From UBA1794 sp050946375 (GTDB lineage: Bacteria; Bacteroidota; Bacteroidia; Bacteroidales; Bacteroidaceae): a DNA stretch of 41,475 bases. The stretch spans positions 1 to 41,475 of the forward strand of contig JBMNUT010000017.1 in NCBI GenBank assembly GCA_050946375.1, in the 5' to 3' direction. This document shows positions 14,305 through 24,007 of the stretch, in pieces (positions within the stretch are counted from its first letter, which is position 1; the number at the start of each line of letters is the position of its first letter). A program made the translations under genes and the position numbers. Below the pieces are notes generated by a model. That model was not told the origin of the DNA, made no database searches, and saw only the letters and a list, made by a program, of their open reading frames with translations.

Positions 14305-14342
14305 CAAAAGTACTATATAATTCTATGAATTGTCTACTTTTG
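14305..14342. promoter_or_regulatory. Symmetric back-to-back -7 boxes between dxs and the GSCFA gene
   Basis: On the minus strand 14312-14305 reads TACTTTTG (for dxs); on the plus strand 14335-14342 also reads TACTTTTG (for the GSCFA gene). Together with flanking bases they form the inverted repeat TGCAAAAGTA / TACTTTTGCA. Neither box has a clear -33 element at the usual distance. Confidence 0.55.
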
Positions 14343-14431
14343 CACAAAGATTTTGCCCCTTTTCCGCCGCTTGGACTACCTGGAAGATACGGGCGAGATT
14401 TCGGGAGGTCGGGCAATATTTTTATGAGTAT

Positions 14432-15400
14432 ATGAAATTCCGAACGGAAATACAGATACCTTCTCTTACTCCCCCTTTGGATTACAAAGAGACTTTTCTG
14501 CTTCTTGGCTCTTGCTTTTCCGAAGCAATCGGGCAGCGGATGCAACGCTTGCTGTTCGACTGCCGGGTCAATCCTTTCGGCATACTCTTCAATCCGCAGT
14601 CTGTGCTGCAGGCTTTGGAGCGTATGGCTGCGGGGCGGCTCTTCGAGGCCGGTGAGTTGCAGGTGAACGAAGAGGAGGGTTACTGCTTCAGCTGGCAGCA
14701 TCACGGGCGTTTTGCCGCGCCGACGCCCGACGAGGCTCTCCGTATGATAAACGAAGAGTATCGGCTCGGGGTGAGGGCGTTCAGGAAATGCAGGACTCTG
14801 CTGCTGACGTGGGGCACTTCCTTTGTCTATATCCATAAGTCCCGTGGCGAAGTTGTGGCAAATTGCCATAAGTTTCCTGCGGCACTCTTTCTCCGGCGCA
14901 GACTGACCGTCGGGGAAATAGTGGAGAGCTATGCCGCATTTCTGGAGTCCTGGTTTGCGGCCGACGAAAGCGGGGAGCGTCGGGTGGTGCTGACCGTTAG
15001 TCCGGTCCGGCATCTGCGCGACGGTTTGCACGAGAACCAGTTGAGTAAAGGCATTCTTCTGCTGGCCGTAGAGGAACTGCAGCATGCTTTCCCCGGCCGG
15101 GTGCTTTATTTCCCGGCTTATGAATTGCTGCTCGACGACTTGCGTGACTATCGCTTTTACGCTTCCGACCTGCTCCATCCTTCGGAGCAGGCTGAGGAAT
15201 ACGTATTCGAGCGTTTCTGCGAGGCCGGTTTCTCGGCTGAAACCCGGAAAGCGATGCAGGACGTGGCCGAATGGGTGCGCATGAAAGAGCATAAACCCTT
15301 GCATCCGTTTGCAAAAAGTCTTGCAGCTTTTGAGCAGAAGGTGCAAGAGAAAAAAAAGAAACTTCTGGTGCAATATCCTTTTTTAAGCGAACGTTTATAA
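14432..15400 (+). CDS. GSCFA-domain protein
   Basis: The 322-residue protein opens MKFRTEIQIP and carries LLLGSCFSEAIGQRM, the GSCFA motif that names the family, near residue 25. NPFGILFNP (about 47-55), LLTWGTSFVY, VVLTVSPVRHLRDGLHENQLSK and DLLHPSEQAEEYVFERF follow. The serine of GSCFS and the later DxxHP suggest an SGNH-like hydrolase or acyl-esterase fold; the activity is not established. The frame extends back to 14330, but the ATG at 14432 matches the family start. The C-terminal 35 residues (HPFAKSLAAFEQKVQE then a lysine run) are encoded by a copy of the dispersed 22-bp repeat. It lies 43 bp before murF-alr. Confidence 0.88.
   Translation: MKFRTEIQIPSLTPPLDYKETFLLLGSCFSEAIGQRMQRLLFDCRVNPFGILFNPQSVLQALERMAAGRLFEAGELQVNEEEGYCFSWQHHGRFAAPTPDEALRMINEEYRLGVRAFRKCRTLLLTWGTSFVYIHKSRGEVVANCHKFPAALFLRRRLTVGEIVESYAAFLESWFAADESGERRVVLTVSPVRHLRDGLHENQLSKGILLLAVEELQHAFPGRVLYFPAYELLLDDLRDYRFYASDLLHPSEQAEEYVFERFCEAGFSAETRKAMQDVAEWVRMKEHKPLHPFAKSLAAFEQKVQEKKKKLLVQYPFLSERL
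15298..15350. repeat. Dispersed 22-bp-period repeat, copy B (inside the GSCFA gene 3' end)
   Basis: Units start at 15298 (CTTGCATCCGTTTGCAAAA) and 15320 (CTTGCAGCTTTTGAGCAG), with a shifted remnant TGCAAGAG at 15342. The repeat is translated as part of the protein's C-terminus. Confidence 0.6.
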
Positions 15401-15442
15401 AATCCAGTATCAACGATAAGAAATAAATCTTTTAGCAAACTC

Positions 15443-17929
15443 ATGACATACAGCATATCTCAAATAGCCAATGTGCTGGGTGCACAACGAATCGGGGAGC
15501 GGGAAATATCCGTAAACTGGCTGCTGACCGACAGCCGTTCCTTGTGTTATCCGGAAGACACGCTTTTCTTTGCCATCCGGACCCAGCGTAACGACGGACA
15601 TAAGTATATACCGGAACTGTACGACCGCGGGGTGCGTGCTTTTGTGGTAGAGACGCTTCCTGCGGAAGGCAGCCTGCGTCCCGATGCAGTCTACCTGCGG
15701 GTGGAGTCTTCGCTGCAAGCCTTGCAGGAACTGGCTCGCTACCATCGGAGCCGTTTCTCCATTCCGGTGGTGGGCATAACCGGCAGTAACGGCAAGACAA
15801 TCGTTAAGGAATGGTTGGCCGCCTTGCTGCGCCCCGCCGTGCGCGTTACCCGTTCGCCCCGCAGCTACAATTCCCAAGTGGGCGTGCCGCTGTCGGTTTG
15901 GCAGATAGACCATCACACGGAAGTGGCTATCATAGAAGCCGGCATTTCAGAGCCGGGAGAGATGCAGCGGTTGGAGCCGATAGTCGAGCCGACCATCGGT
16001 ATCTTTACGCATCTGGGGAGCGCACATCAGGAGAACTTCAAGAGCATGGAGGAGAAATGCGAAGAGAAGCTCCAACTTATGCACCGCTGCAAAACGCTGA
16101 TTTATTGTGCCGATAATCGACTGTTGGCGCAGTGCATAGACCGGCTCAATCCTTATGCCGAGCGGCTGGGATGGTCGGCTTCCGACGAGCACAGTCCTGT
16201 CTTTCTCGTTTCCCGTACCCGTCTGGAGGGCGATTGCACCGAGCTTCGCTACCGCATTACGGCTGCCGCTCCGGAAGGGCTGCATCGGGGAGAATATGTG
16301 TGCCGCATACCTTTTGCCGATGACGCTTCGGTGGAGAACGCCATGTATTGCATCTGTGCGGCGTGGGTACTGGGCCTTACGGATGAGGAGATTGCGGCCC
16401 GCACGCCGAAGCTGGAGCCTGTGGCCATGCGGATGGAAGTGAAAGAAGGAAAGAACGGGTGTATACTCATCAACGACAGCTACAATTCGGACCTTTCGTC
16501 GCTCGACATTGCGCTCGATTTCCTGTACCGCCGTTCGGAACAGTGCGGTCTGAGCCGTACGTTGATTCTCTCCGACCTGTTGGAGACGGGTGAGGAGCCG
16601 GAAGCATTGTATGCACGAGTGGCCGAACTCATACGCCACCGCGACGTGCAGCGCGTGGTGGGAATCGGAAAAGACGTGTGTCTTCTGGACCTGCCGGGCA
16701 TATCGGTCTTCCCTTCCACCGAGGCTTTTCTGGCTTCGCCTTTGGCCGGCTCGATGCGCGACGAGGTGATTTTGCTGAAAGGTGCCCGTCCCTTCCGCTT
16801 TGAACGCATAGAAGATGCTTTTTCGCTGAAGGTGCACGAAACGACGCTTGAGGTGAATCTGAGTGCGCTCGCTGCGAATCTGAACGAATACCGCGCCCGC
16901 CTGAAGCAGGAGACGAAAGTCGTCTGCATGGTGAAAGCCTCGGCATACGGGGCCGGGAGCATAGAAGTGGCGAAGACGCTGCAAGACCTGCGGGTCGATT
17001 ACTTGGCCGTGGCGGTAGCCGACGAAGGCGTTGCGCTCCGCAAGGCGGGTATCCGCACGGGAATCATTGTGATGAATCCCGAGATGGCTGCCCTATCCAC
17101 GCTGTTCGAGTATGGGCTCGAGCCGGAAGTCTACAGCTTCCGTCTGCTGGAAGCCATGCTGCATGCCGCCCGCGTGCAGGGCGTTGTCAATTTCCCGATT
17201 CATATAAAAATAGATACGGGCATGCACCGCATGGGATTTGCACCTGCCGATGTGGCTCGTCTGGGCAATATGCTTCGCCGGCAGAGCACGCTGCTTCCGC
17301 GTTCGGTGTTCTCGCATCTGGCCGGGAGCGACGAGGAGAAATTCGACGATTTCACGCTTCAGCAGATTACGGTCTTCCGTGCGGCTGCCGAGGAGTTGCA
17401 GTCGTTTTTCCATCACAAGATAATCCGTCACATCTTGAACACTGCGGGTATCGAGCGTTTCCCCGAGCATCAGATGGAAATGGTGCGGTTGGGTTTGGGA
17501 CTGTATGGCATCAGCCCGGTGGGAAACCGTCTGCTTCATCCGGTCAGCAGCTTGCGCACTACGATTTTGCAGTTGCGCGACGTCCCGGCCGGTGATACGG
17601 TAGGCTACAGCCGACGGGGTAAAATTCTCCGTCCTTCCCGCATTGCGGATATCCCGATAGGCTACGCCGACGGACTCGACCGGCACCTGGGGAACGGAAG
17701 GGGCTACTGTCTGGTACACGGGCAGAAGGCTTACTTCGTGGGGAATATATGCATGGACGTGGCAATGATAGACGTTACGGACATTCCCTGCGCCGAGGGC
17801 GATGCGGTGGAGCTGTTCGGACCGGAACTCCCGGTAACGGTCTTGTCCGACCTGTTGGATACGATTCCCTATGAGGTGCTCACCTCTGTTTCCGAACGTG
17901 TAAAGCGTGTGTATATCCAAGAGAGTTAA
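15443..17929 (+). CDS. murF-alr: Fused UDP-MurNAc-tripeptide--D-Ala-D-Ala ligase / alanine racemase
   Basis: Two peptidoglycan enzymes are joined in 828 residues. The MurF half (about 1-455) has the substrate domain with TDSR near 29-32, the ATP loop GITGSNGKT at 111-119, and the Mur-ligase EAGISEPGEM and INDSYNSDLSS segments. The alanine racemase half (about 458-828) begins LEVNLSALAANLNEY. It has the PLP lysine in VKASAYGAG (K498), HIKIDTGMHRMGF, the second catalytic residue region VGYSRRGKI, and the C-terminal barrel with NICMDVAMIDVTD. Alr makes D-alanine and MurF adds D-Ala-D-Ala to the UDP-MurNAc tripeptide. This fusion is known from Bacteroidetes. It is followed after 33 bp by tatA. 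Confidence 0.97.
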   Translation: MTYSISQIANVLGAQRIGEREISVNWLLTDSRSLCYPEDTLFFAIRTQRNDGHKYIPELYDRGVRAFVVETLPAEGSLRPDAVYLRVESSLQALQELARYHRSRFSIPVVGITGSNGKTIVKEWLAALLRPAVRVTRSPRSYNSQVGVPLSVWQIDHHTEVAIIEAGISEPGEMQRLEPIVEPTIGIFTHLGSAHQENFKSMEEKCEEKLQLMHRCKTLIYCADNRLLAQCIDRLNPYAERLGWSASDEHSPVFLVSRTRLEGDCTELRYRITAAAPEGLHRGEYVCRIPFADDASVENAMYCICAAWVLGLTDEEIAARTPKLEPVAMRMEVKEGKNGCILINDSYNSDLSSLDIALDFLYRRSEQCGLSRTLILSDLLETGEEPEALYARVAELIRHRDVQRVVGIGKDVCLLDLPGISVFPSTEAFLASPLAGSMRDEVILLKGARPFRFERIEDAFSLKVHETTLEVNLSALAANLNEYRARLKQETKVVCMVKASAYGAGSIEVAKTLQDLRVDYLAVAVADEGVALRKAGIRTGIIVMNPEMAALSTLFEYGLEPEVYSFRLLEAMLHAARVQGVVNFPIHIKIDTGMHRMGFAPADVARLGNMLRRQSTLLPRSVFSHLAGSDEEKFDDFTLQQITVFRAAAEELQSFFHHKIIRHILNTAGIERFPEHQMEMVRLGLGLYGISPVGNRLLHPVSSLRTTILQLRDVPAGDTVGYSRRGKILRPSRIADIPIGYADGLDRHLGNGRGYCLVHGQKAYFVGNICMDVAMIDVTDIPCAEGDAVELFGPELPVTVLSDLLDTIPYEVLTSVSERVKRVYIQES

Positions 17930-17962
17930 AAAAGGAAGAACCATACAAGCTATAATACGATT

Positions 17963-18193
17963 ATGACGACGCAATTATTGTTTTTGAATCTGGGAGCAGG
18001 GGAGATTGTCCTCATTGCTCTGGTGGTGCTCTTGCTCTTCGGCGGGAAAAAGATTCCTGAATTGATGAGCGGGCTTGGCAAAGGCGTAAAAAGTTTCAGG
18101 GACGGAATGAAAGATACGGAAGAGGGATTGCGGAAAGCAATCGACGAACCTGAAACCAAGAAGCAGGAGAAATCGGAAACCGAGAGTAAATAG
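17963..18193 (+). CDS. tatA: Twin-arginine translocase subunit TatA
   Basis: A 76-residue protein with a short periplasmic tail, one membrane helix (about 12-27, GEIVLIALVVLLLFGG), the hinge FGGKKIPEL and an amphipathic helix LMSGLGKGVKSFRDGMKD, then a charged, lysine/glutamate-rich tail. This is the TatA/E layout; it polymerises around substrate-bound TatC to move folded proteins across the inner membrane. tatC follows directly. No tatB is seen, as is usual in Bacteroidetes. Confidence 0.95.
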   Translation: MTTQLLFLNLGAGEIVLIALVVLLLFGGKKIPELMSGLGKGVKSFRDGMKDTEEGLRKAIDEPETKKQEKSETESK

Positions 18194-18232
18194 AGCAGCA
18201 GGCGGTGCGCATCGGGAATGAAGGCGATGCAC

Positions 18233-18305
18233 ATCGCTTGCGGAAAACATGCAGTACTTTTTCTGAAAACAAGCAAGGCTTTAAAAAAGAACATGCAAGG
18301 GAAAG
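18233..18305. repeat. Dispersed 22-bp-period repeat, copy C (tatA-tatC junction)
   Basis: Units start at 18248 (CATGCAGTACTTTTTCTGAA), 18270 (CAAGCAAGGCTTTAAAAA) and 18292 (CATGCAAGG), exactly 22 bp apart. The ATG proposed for tatC lies in the last unit. Confidence 0.6.
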
Positions 18306-19096
18306 AATCGGGAGAAGAAACGGCTTCCATGTCGTTTTGGGAGCATTTGGACAGTTTGCGCTGGATGCTGTTGCGCATCTTGGGAGTGGTTGCAGGCTGG
18401 TTTGTAGTGTTTTTTCTCTTGATGCCCAAGCTGTTCGATGCTTTCGTGCTGGCTCCTTGCCGGAACGACTTCGTTACGTATCGCTGGTTGCGGGAGATTC
18501 AGGCAAAAGTAATGCCTTCGTTGGCCGGGCAGTTTGAGGAGTTTCATGTAGAGCTGATCAATATTCAGCTGACGACGCAGTTCTTCCTGCATTTTACGAC
18601 GGCGCTCTGGTTTGCGCTTATCTGCTCGGTACCGTTTATCTTGTGGCAAATCTGGCGTTTCGTGCGCCCCGCGTTGTATGAGAACGAGCGCAAGGGGATG
18701 CGTTCGGCCTTCCTTTTGAGCAGTCTTTTCTTCTATTTGGGAGCGGCTTTGGGATATTGGCTCGTTTTCCCGCTTACTTTGCGATTTCTTGTGGGCTATG
18801 AGCTGAGTAGCCTTGTGCCAAATACGCTGACGCTTACGTCCTATATGGACAACTTCCTGATGTTGATACTGTTCATGGGGCTCGCTTTCCAGCTTCCTTT
18901 GCTTTTGACTCTGCTTCAGCGTATCGGAGTCTTGTCGCGCCAGCTCCTGGTGGCTCATCGCAAGCATGCTTTTGTAATACTCGTGGTGCTTTCTGCCATA
19001 ATCACTCCCACGGGCGACCCGTTCACTTTGCTTTTGGTCGCTTTGCCTTTGTATTTGCTTTACGAGTGTAGCATATTCATGATGCGCAAGGCATAA
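18293..19096 (+). CDS. tatC: Twin-arginine translocase subunit TatC
   Basis: From the ATG at 18293 the protein has 267 residues. It starts MQGKESGEETASMSFWEHLD, and SFWEHLDSLRW is the conserved cytosolic N-terminal signature of TatC. Six membrane helices follow, including RILGVVAGWFVVFFLLM, FFLHFTTALWFALICSVPFI, FRLLVSSLFFYLGAALGYWLVFP-like segments, the NFLMLILFMGLAFQLPLLLTLL helix and a last helix pair ending FTLLLVALPLYLLYECSI. F(E)xPL-type FQLPL and the PTGDPFT loop are typical. It is the signal-recognition core of the Tat pathway. The frame also opens at ATG 18218, which would add 25 residues encoded by the dispersed repeat; an ATG at 18329 is a third option. Confidence 0.93.
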   Translation: MQGKESGEETASMSFWEHLDSLRWMLLRILGVVAGWFVVFFLLMPKLFDAFVLAPCRNDFVTYRWLREIQAKVMPSLAGQFEEFHVELINIQLTTQFFLHFTTALWFALICSVPFILWQIWRFVRPALYENERKGMRSAFLLSSLFFYLGAALGYWLVFPLTLRFLVGYELSSLVPNTLTLTSYMDNFLMLILFMGLAFQLPLLLTLLQRIGVLSRQLLVAHRKHAFVILVVLSAIITPTGDPFTLLLVALPLYLLYECSIFMMRKA

Positions 19097-19198
19097 ATCT
19101 TTCATTTGAAGCCATTCAGTCTTAATCTTTTTCCTATCTTTGCTTGCGAGAAGATAGGATGCGGATTGGCATAGTCGAGGTGAAAACTTTGTTTCCCC

Positions 19199-19229
19199 TT
19201 GCCTCTGCTCTCACCTTTCACTATCTTTG
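19199..19229 (+). promoter_or_regulatory. Promoter of the tamB-tamL unit
   Basis: TTG (19199-19201) and TATCTTTG (19222-19229) are separated by 20 nt, followed by C as in strong Bacteroides promoters. A second -7 box, TATCTTTG at 19135-19142, lies upstream without a good -33 element. Confidence 0.65.
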
Positions 19230-19303
19230 CCCATCATGAAGGCCGCTTTCTGCATGCCGTGCTCTGCAGGGGTGGCATATTTGCATATATTTTAGTTTCC
19301 GCC

Positions 19304-22300
19304 ATGTCTCTACTTGCCTACATATTCCGTTTCGTGCGCTATTTGTTACGTGCGCTGGCAGTCGTGTTGGTAACGGCAGGAATCTTGTTTTATCTTCCTC
19401 CGGTGCAGAGCTGGTTGGGGGCTAAAGTGTGCGATATCGTGGAATCATCCACCGGAATACCGATAGAGTTGCGTAAGCTACGTATCGTTTTCCCGCTGAA
19501 CTTGCGCCTGGAGGGCGTAACCGTAGGCGATTCTTCGCTTCGGATGGAGCATCTGACCCTGAAAGTGGGGCTCGACCGTCTGTTGGCAGGCGAACTGTCG
19601 GCCGACGAGTTTACGCTGGGCGGCGTACAGATGAAGACCGGCAGTTTGATAGAAGGAGTAGAGTTGGACGGAACCGTTGCTCGTCTGAGTGTGCGGGCCA
19701 AGCGCTGGGATATGGTCAGTCATACGCTGCTGGTCAATGATTTGCAACTGGATGAGGCTGACGTGCAGCTCTCTTTGCGTGATACTTCCGAGACTCCGCC
19801 GGATACTTCGTCGACTTCTTTCCTGAACAGGATAACGCTGTTGAAGGGTGGCTTGCACCATGTGCGTTTTTCATTGCGTATGCCGGACGGAGGAATGCGT
19901 ATGTTTACGGATGTCGATACGTTGCTTGTGCGCAATGCGGCAATAGGTTTGCAGGAAAAGCGTTACCGCGCTCGGGAAATAGAACTGGCGGCTCCGGCGT
20001 TGTTCTTTGCTATGAAGAACGAAGCGGAGCAGGGGGAACGTGCCGATAGCCTGAGCCTTTCGCTGCGGCGGAGCCGTCTGGTTGCTCACGATGTAGAGAT
20101 CGGATTGGAAAAGGAATTGTATTGTCTGAATGGCCTGCGCTTTGAATCGGGAGAAATGGCTTATCATGCCAACCAAAAGTCTCCCGCTGAGGGGTTCGAT
20201 CCAGAGCATCTTTCTCTGTTGGGAGTTCGTCTGGAGACGGATAGGGTGTGCATGGAAAAGGAAACATACTTGGCCCGTATCGTTCAATTTACGGGACGTG
20301 AACGGAGTGGGCTATATATAAATAAGGTAAGCGGTGAAGCCGCTTATCGGGAAGGCGAAGGCCTGACGGCCGATTTGTTTGTGCAGACGCCCAATTCCCG
20401 CTTCGATTTACGAGGCAAGTTGCGGAGTTATCTGTGGGACGGCAAGGGTATGGATGGAAATTCTGAGCTGTCTTATAACATCCGGGTAGGCTATCGCGAT
20501 ATGCGGCTCCTTTCTTCTTTGCTGTTGGATATGCCCGGAAGTAATTTCCCGGCACGTGACTTGCAGATAAGCGGGCGGGTTGCGGGCAAAGGACGTATAT
20601 TGAACCTGCTGAAGACGGAAGCACTTTTGCCGGGAGTTTTCCGCATGTCGGCCAAAGGAACCTATGATTTCGCAAAAGAAGCCGTTTCGGCCGACCTTTC
20701 GACCGAAGGCAACAATCTAAACCGGCTGGTGCCTTGGATAATGGGGCAGCCTTCAGGAACTGCGGTGCAGGAAGGTTTGCATTTTCCGCCGGACTTGCGG
20801 CTTCAGGCTGCGGTGCATGGCAAGGGAAACCGCTATCAGCTTGCGGCGGAAGTGGCTGATTCGATTGGAAAAGTCAGCCTGAATGCAGCTTATGACGCAC
20901 GCAATACGAGCTATGAAGCCACTCTTTCGCTGGATAGCGTGTGGGTGAACAATTATTATCCCGTGGATTCGGTAACGGACATTACCGCCGATTTCCACTT
21001 GCGCGGGCGCGGCACGGATATTTACAGTGCCCGTACGCAAATGGAGGCCGATTTTTCATTAAAGCGCATAGGCTTCCGCAACGGGCAGCTGCGTTTTATT
21101 CGTTCGCAGGCAACGCTTGCGAAACATCAGCTTCATGTTGATTTGGAGGCAGACAATCTTTTGCTGAATATGGAGGCGCAGCTGGATGCTAAGCTGTACC
21201 GTTCGAAACCGCTTGTAGCCGATCTTGCCCTTGACATATGGGATGCTGACCTGAAAGCGGTGGGGCTTGTGGAGAAAGTACCGGAAGATTTCCCGTTTGG
21301 CATATCGCTTACTGCCCGATTAGAGGAGGAAATGACGTCGTTCGTACTGCAAACTGGCGATCTCTCTTTCTTTTTCGACGGAAAGGGACACTTCTCTACG
21401 TTGCAGACGCAGGTGACGAAGCTGGTATCCCTGCTGCAAACGCAATTGGAGGCTCGAAATCCGGAACAAAGCAAACTGAAAGAGCATTTTCCCGAGGCGC
21501 AGTTGCTGATAAGGGGCGGTGAACACAACATTATAAACTATATTCTGAAAGAAAGGACTTCACTATCGGCCGGAAAGCTGAACCTTATGATGAAAACTTC
21601 CCCCGAAACAGGCATTTCGGGCACGGGATATTGCTACGCCCTGCAGGCTGAGGAGGAATTCACGCTGGATACTTTACTGATTCGCGTGGAGCAGGATTCA
21701 TTGGGGATTGGGCTTTTCACTACTTTCATCAATGGTCCGGAGAATCCAGCTTATTCTTTCCAGGCACAGCTCAACACTTTGCTGAGCGACCACGAAGGGA
21801 AAGTGCGTATCTACATGCGCGACAGCGATGGAGACGTGGGAGTTAATCTTGGACTGTACGGCCGGATGCAGGAAAACGGCTACCATGTCTCGCTTTATCC
21901 CTATGAACCGGTCGTAGCCTTCCGCAAGATGCAGCTCAATCACGATAATGAAATCTGGATTCGCCAGGATGGCCGTGTATTTGCCGATGTGCGGATGCAG
22001 GAAATGGGCGGCGGAAACTCTGCAATCTCAATCCTTTCGAACGATACGGTGCAGGCCGAGCAGGATTTGTCCCTCAGTGTGGCAAACATAGATGTGGCCG
22101 ATGTAGTCCGTTCCTTCCCCTTCTTGCCCGACATAGGCGGTATTCTGGATGCAACCGTCTCCATTCGGAAGAAAGACCGCCTTCGCTTTTTGGTAGATTC
22201 CCGCTTGCAGCGTGGAACATTCAATGACATGGAACTGGGCGACCTGGCCCTTCGCGGAGGATATATGCCCGATTCTTTGTTTGATACGCACTCCGTTGCG

Positions 22301-24007
22301 GCGCAGCTTACGCGAAATGGGGAGCGTATGGTAAGCGTAGGAGCAAAATTCAAGAGCGAGAGCAGCGAATTACTCTCTTCGCTGATTACCGTACACGGCA
22401 TTCCGCTGGAGTTGTTCAATGGGTTTGTCCCAGCTTATGACACCTATTTTTCCGGTACCCTTGCGGGAAAATTGCGGGCATCGGGCATGCTTGAGAAGCC
22501 GGTGCTGAATGGCGAGCTGCATTTCGACTCTTCGCGTGTTGTGGTGCCGGCTGCCAATCTGAGCCTGACTTTGGACACCCAGAAGATTTATGTACGCGAC
22601 AATGTGCTTCATTTTAAGGAATACGACATTTATGCTTCGGGCAAGGAACCTTTCCGCATAGAGGGTACGGTCAGCGCCACGGATTTCACGGCGATGCCGG
22701 TAGCCAATCTTACCCTGAAGGCCGATAACTATCAGTTGATTAACCGGCGCCAGCGTGACAAGGGGACGTTGCTGCTCGGTAAACTGATTGTAGGGCTGAA
22801 CACAACGCTGAAGGGCCCTCTCGACCGTCTGCAGATGCGCGGAAATATGCGCATACTGGGTTCTACGGATTTGACCTACATAATGGAAAATTCTCCCTTG
22901 ACGGTGGAAGATCAGCTCAATGAGCAATTGACTTTCGTTGACTTCTCCGATACGCTTTCCGTTGCCTCTTCCGAATCCGATTCCCTGGCGGCAATTGCGG
23001 CTTACCGTCCTTCTTCGCTCGACATGTTGCTGCAGTTGACGATCGACCCGACCGTGCACATGCGGGTGGAACTGACTAAAGACGGAGAAAGCTACGTCGA
23101 CCTCGAGGGAGGCGACAACCTGACTTTGCAGGCCACACCGCTGAGCGACCTGAGTCTGAACGGGCGTTACTCGCTGAACAACGGCACGATGAAATATGCC
23201 TTCTCGATGATTCCGCTCAAGGAGTTCAGTCTTCAGCCGGGAAGCTACGTTGCTTGGAATGGGAACTTGATGAATCCCACTTTGCACCTTACTGCGGTGG
23301 AAACAATACGCTCCACTGTGACGGACGAGGACAACCAGTCGCGCGGAGTGAACTTCGAGATTTCCATAAATCTGACGAACACGCTGGAAAATCTGGGCGT
23401 CTCTTTCGATATTTCGGCTCCGCAAGATGCAGCCATGCAGGAGGAACTGAACGCATTGACCGTGGAAGAGCGGAGCAAACAGGCGATTACGACGCTGGCC
23501 ATGGGCACTTATTCCGGTTCGTCGAGCGGCGGGCTGAAAGTGAACGACGCATTGAACTCATTGCTGCAGAGCCAAATCAATTCTCTGGCGGGCAATGTGC
23601 TGAAGAGTACGGACCTTTCCATAGGAATGAGCTCTTATTCCAACGACGGTACGGCCGAAGGCGGACAAAGCACGGAGTACACGTACAAATTCGCCCGTCG
23701 TTTCTGGAATAACCGCATTCGCGTCGTCATCGGCGGAACCATTACGCAGGGAGCCAATACGGCCAGCCGGAGCGAGTCGTTCATCGACAACATATCCATC
23801 GAGTACAACATCGACGAAGCAGGTACGAAGTCGGTACGCATCTATTACAACAAGAACTACGAGAGCATACTCGAGGGCGAAATCATCAAGACCGGTGTGG
23901 GCTTTGTCTACCGGAAGAAATTGAATACGTTGCGCGAACTGTTGCCCTGGTACAAGTTCCGCAGAAAAGAAAAGGAGGAGACGGGAAATGACGGAGAGCA
24001 GGAATAG
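19304..24007 (+). CDS. tamB: TamB-like translocation/assembly protein (DUF490)
   Basis: A 1567-residue protein with an N-terminal membrane anchor (about residues 10-35, RYLLRALAVVLVTAGILFYL) followed by long beta-rich repeats that form the hydrophobic groove of AsmA/TamB lipid-transfer proteins. The conserved C-terminal DUF490 region runs from about residue 1150: TAVETIRSTVTDEDNQSRGV, EERSKQAITTLAMGTYSG, LNSLLQSQINSLAGNVLKST and NNRIRVVIGG. It spans the envelope from the inner membrane and is thought to deliver lipids or help barrel assembly with TamA-type partners. The start ATG at 19304 lies downstream of the promoter at 19199-19229; the open frame to 19199 is not used. Its last 20 bases overlap the next gene, tamL. 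Confidence 0.92.
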   Translation: MSLLAYIFRFVRYLLRALAVVLVTAGILFYLPPVQSWLGAKVCDIVESSTGIPIELRKLRIVFPLNLRLEGVTVGDSSLRMEHLTLKVGLDRLLAGELSADEFTLGGVQMKTGSLIEGVELDGTVARLSVRAKRWDMVSHTLLVNDLQLDEADVQLSLRDTSETPPDTSSTSFLNRITLLKGGLHHVRFSLRMPDGGMRMFTDVDTLLVRNAAIGLQEKRYRAREIELAAPALFFAMKNEAEQGERADSLSLSLRRSRLVAHDVEIGLEKELYCLNGLRFESGEMAYHANQKSPAEGFDPEHLSLLGVRLETDRVCMEKETYLARIVQFTGRERSGLYINKVSGEAAYREGEGLTADLFVQTPNSRFDLRGKLRSYLWDGKGMDGNSELSYNIRVGYRDMRLLSSLLLDMPGSNFPARDLQISGRVAGKGRILNLLKTEALLPGVFRMSAKGTYDFAKEAVSADLSTEGNNLNRLVPWIMGQPSGTAVQEGLHFPPDLRLQAAVHGKGNRYQLAAEVADSIGKVSLNAAYDARNTSYEATLSLDSVWVNNYYPVDSVTDITADFHLRGRGTDIYSARTQMEADFSLKRIGFRNGQLRFIRSQATLAKHQLHVDLEADNLLLNMEAQLDAKLYRSKPLVADLALDIWDADLKAVGLVEKVPEDFPFGISLTARLEEEMTSFVLQTGDLSFFFDGKGHFSTLQTQVTKLVSLLQTQLEARNPEQSKLKEHFPEAQLLIRGGEHNIINYILKERTSLSAGKLNLMMKTSPETGISGTGYCYALQAEEEFTLDTLLIRVEQDSLGIGLFTTFINGPENPAYSFQAQLNTLLSDHEGKVRIYMRDSDGDVGVNLGLYGRMQENGYHVSLYPYEPVVAFRKMQLNHDNEIWIRQDGRVFADVRMQEMGGGNSAISILSNDTVQAEQDLSLSVANIDVADVVRSFPFLPDIGGILDATVSIRKKDRLRFLVDSRLQRGTFNDMELGDLALRGGYMPDSLFDTHSVAAQLTRNGERMVSVGAKFKSESSELLSSLITVHGIPLELFNGFVPAYDTYFSGTLAGKLRASGMLEKPVLNGELHFDSSRVVVPAANLSLTLDTQKIYVRDNVLHFKEYDIYASGKEPFRIEGTVSATDFTAMPVANLTLKADNYQLINRRQRDKGTLLLGKLIVGLNTTLKGPLDRLQMRGNMRILGSTDLTYIMENSPLTVEDQLNEQLTFVDFSDTLSVASSESDSLAAIAAYRPSSLDMLLQLTIDPTVHMRVELTKDGESYVDLEGGDNLTLQATPLSDLSLNGRYSLNNGTMKYAFSMIPLKEFSLQPGSYVAWNGNLMNPTLHLTAVETIRSTVTDEDNQSRGVNFEISINLTNTLENLGVSFDISAPQDAAMQEELNALTVEERSKQAITTLAMGTYSGSSSGGLKVNDALNSLLQSQINSLAGNVLKSTDLSIGMSSYSNDGTAEGGQSTEYTYKFARRFWNNRIRVVIGGTITQGANTASRSESFIDNISIEYNIDEAGTKSVRIYYNKNYESILEGEIIKTGVGFVYRKKLNTLRELLPWYKFRRKEKEETGNDGEQE

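Noticed and set aside
14276..15373. Minus-strand ORF of 365 codons over the GSCFA gene
   Set aside because: Antisense shadow; the plus frame carries the GSCFA family motifs.
15947..16984. Minus-strand ORF of 345 codons inside murF-alr
   Set aside because: Antisense shadow of a gene with unmistakable MurF and alanine racemase motifs.
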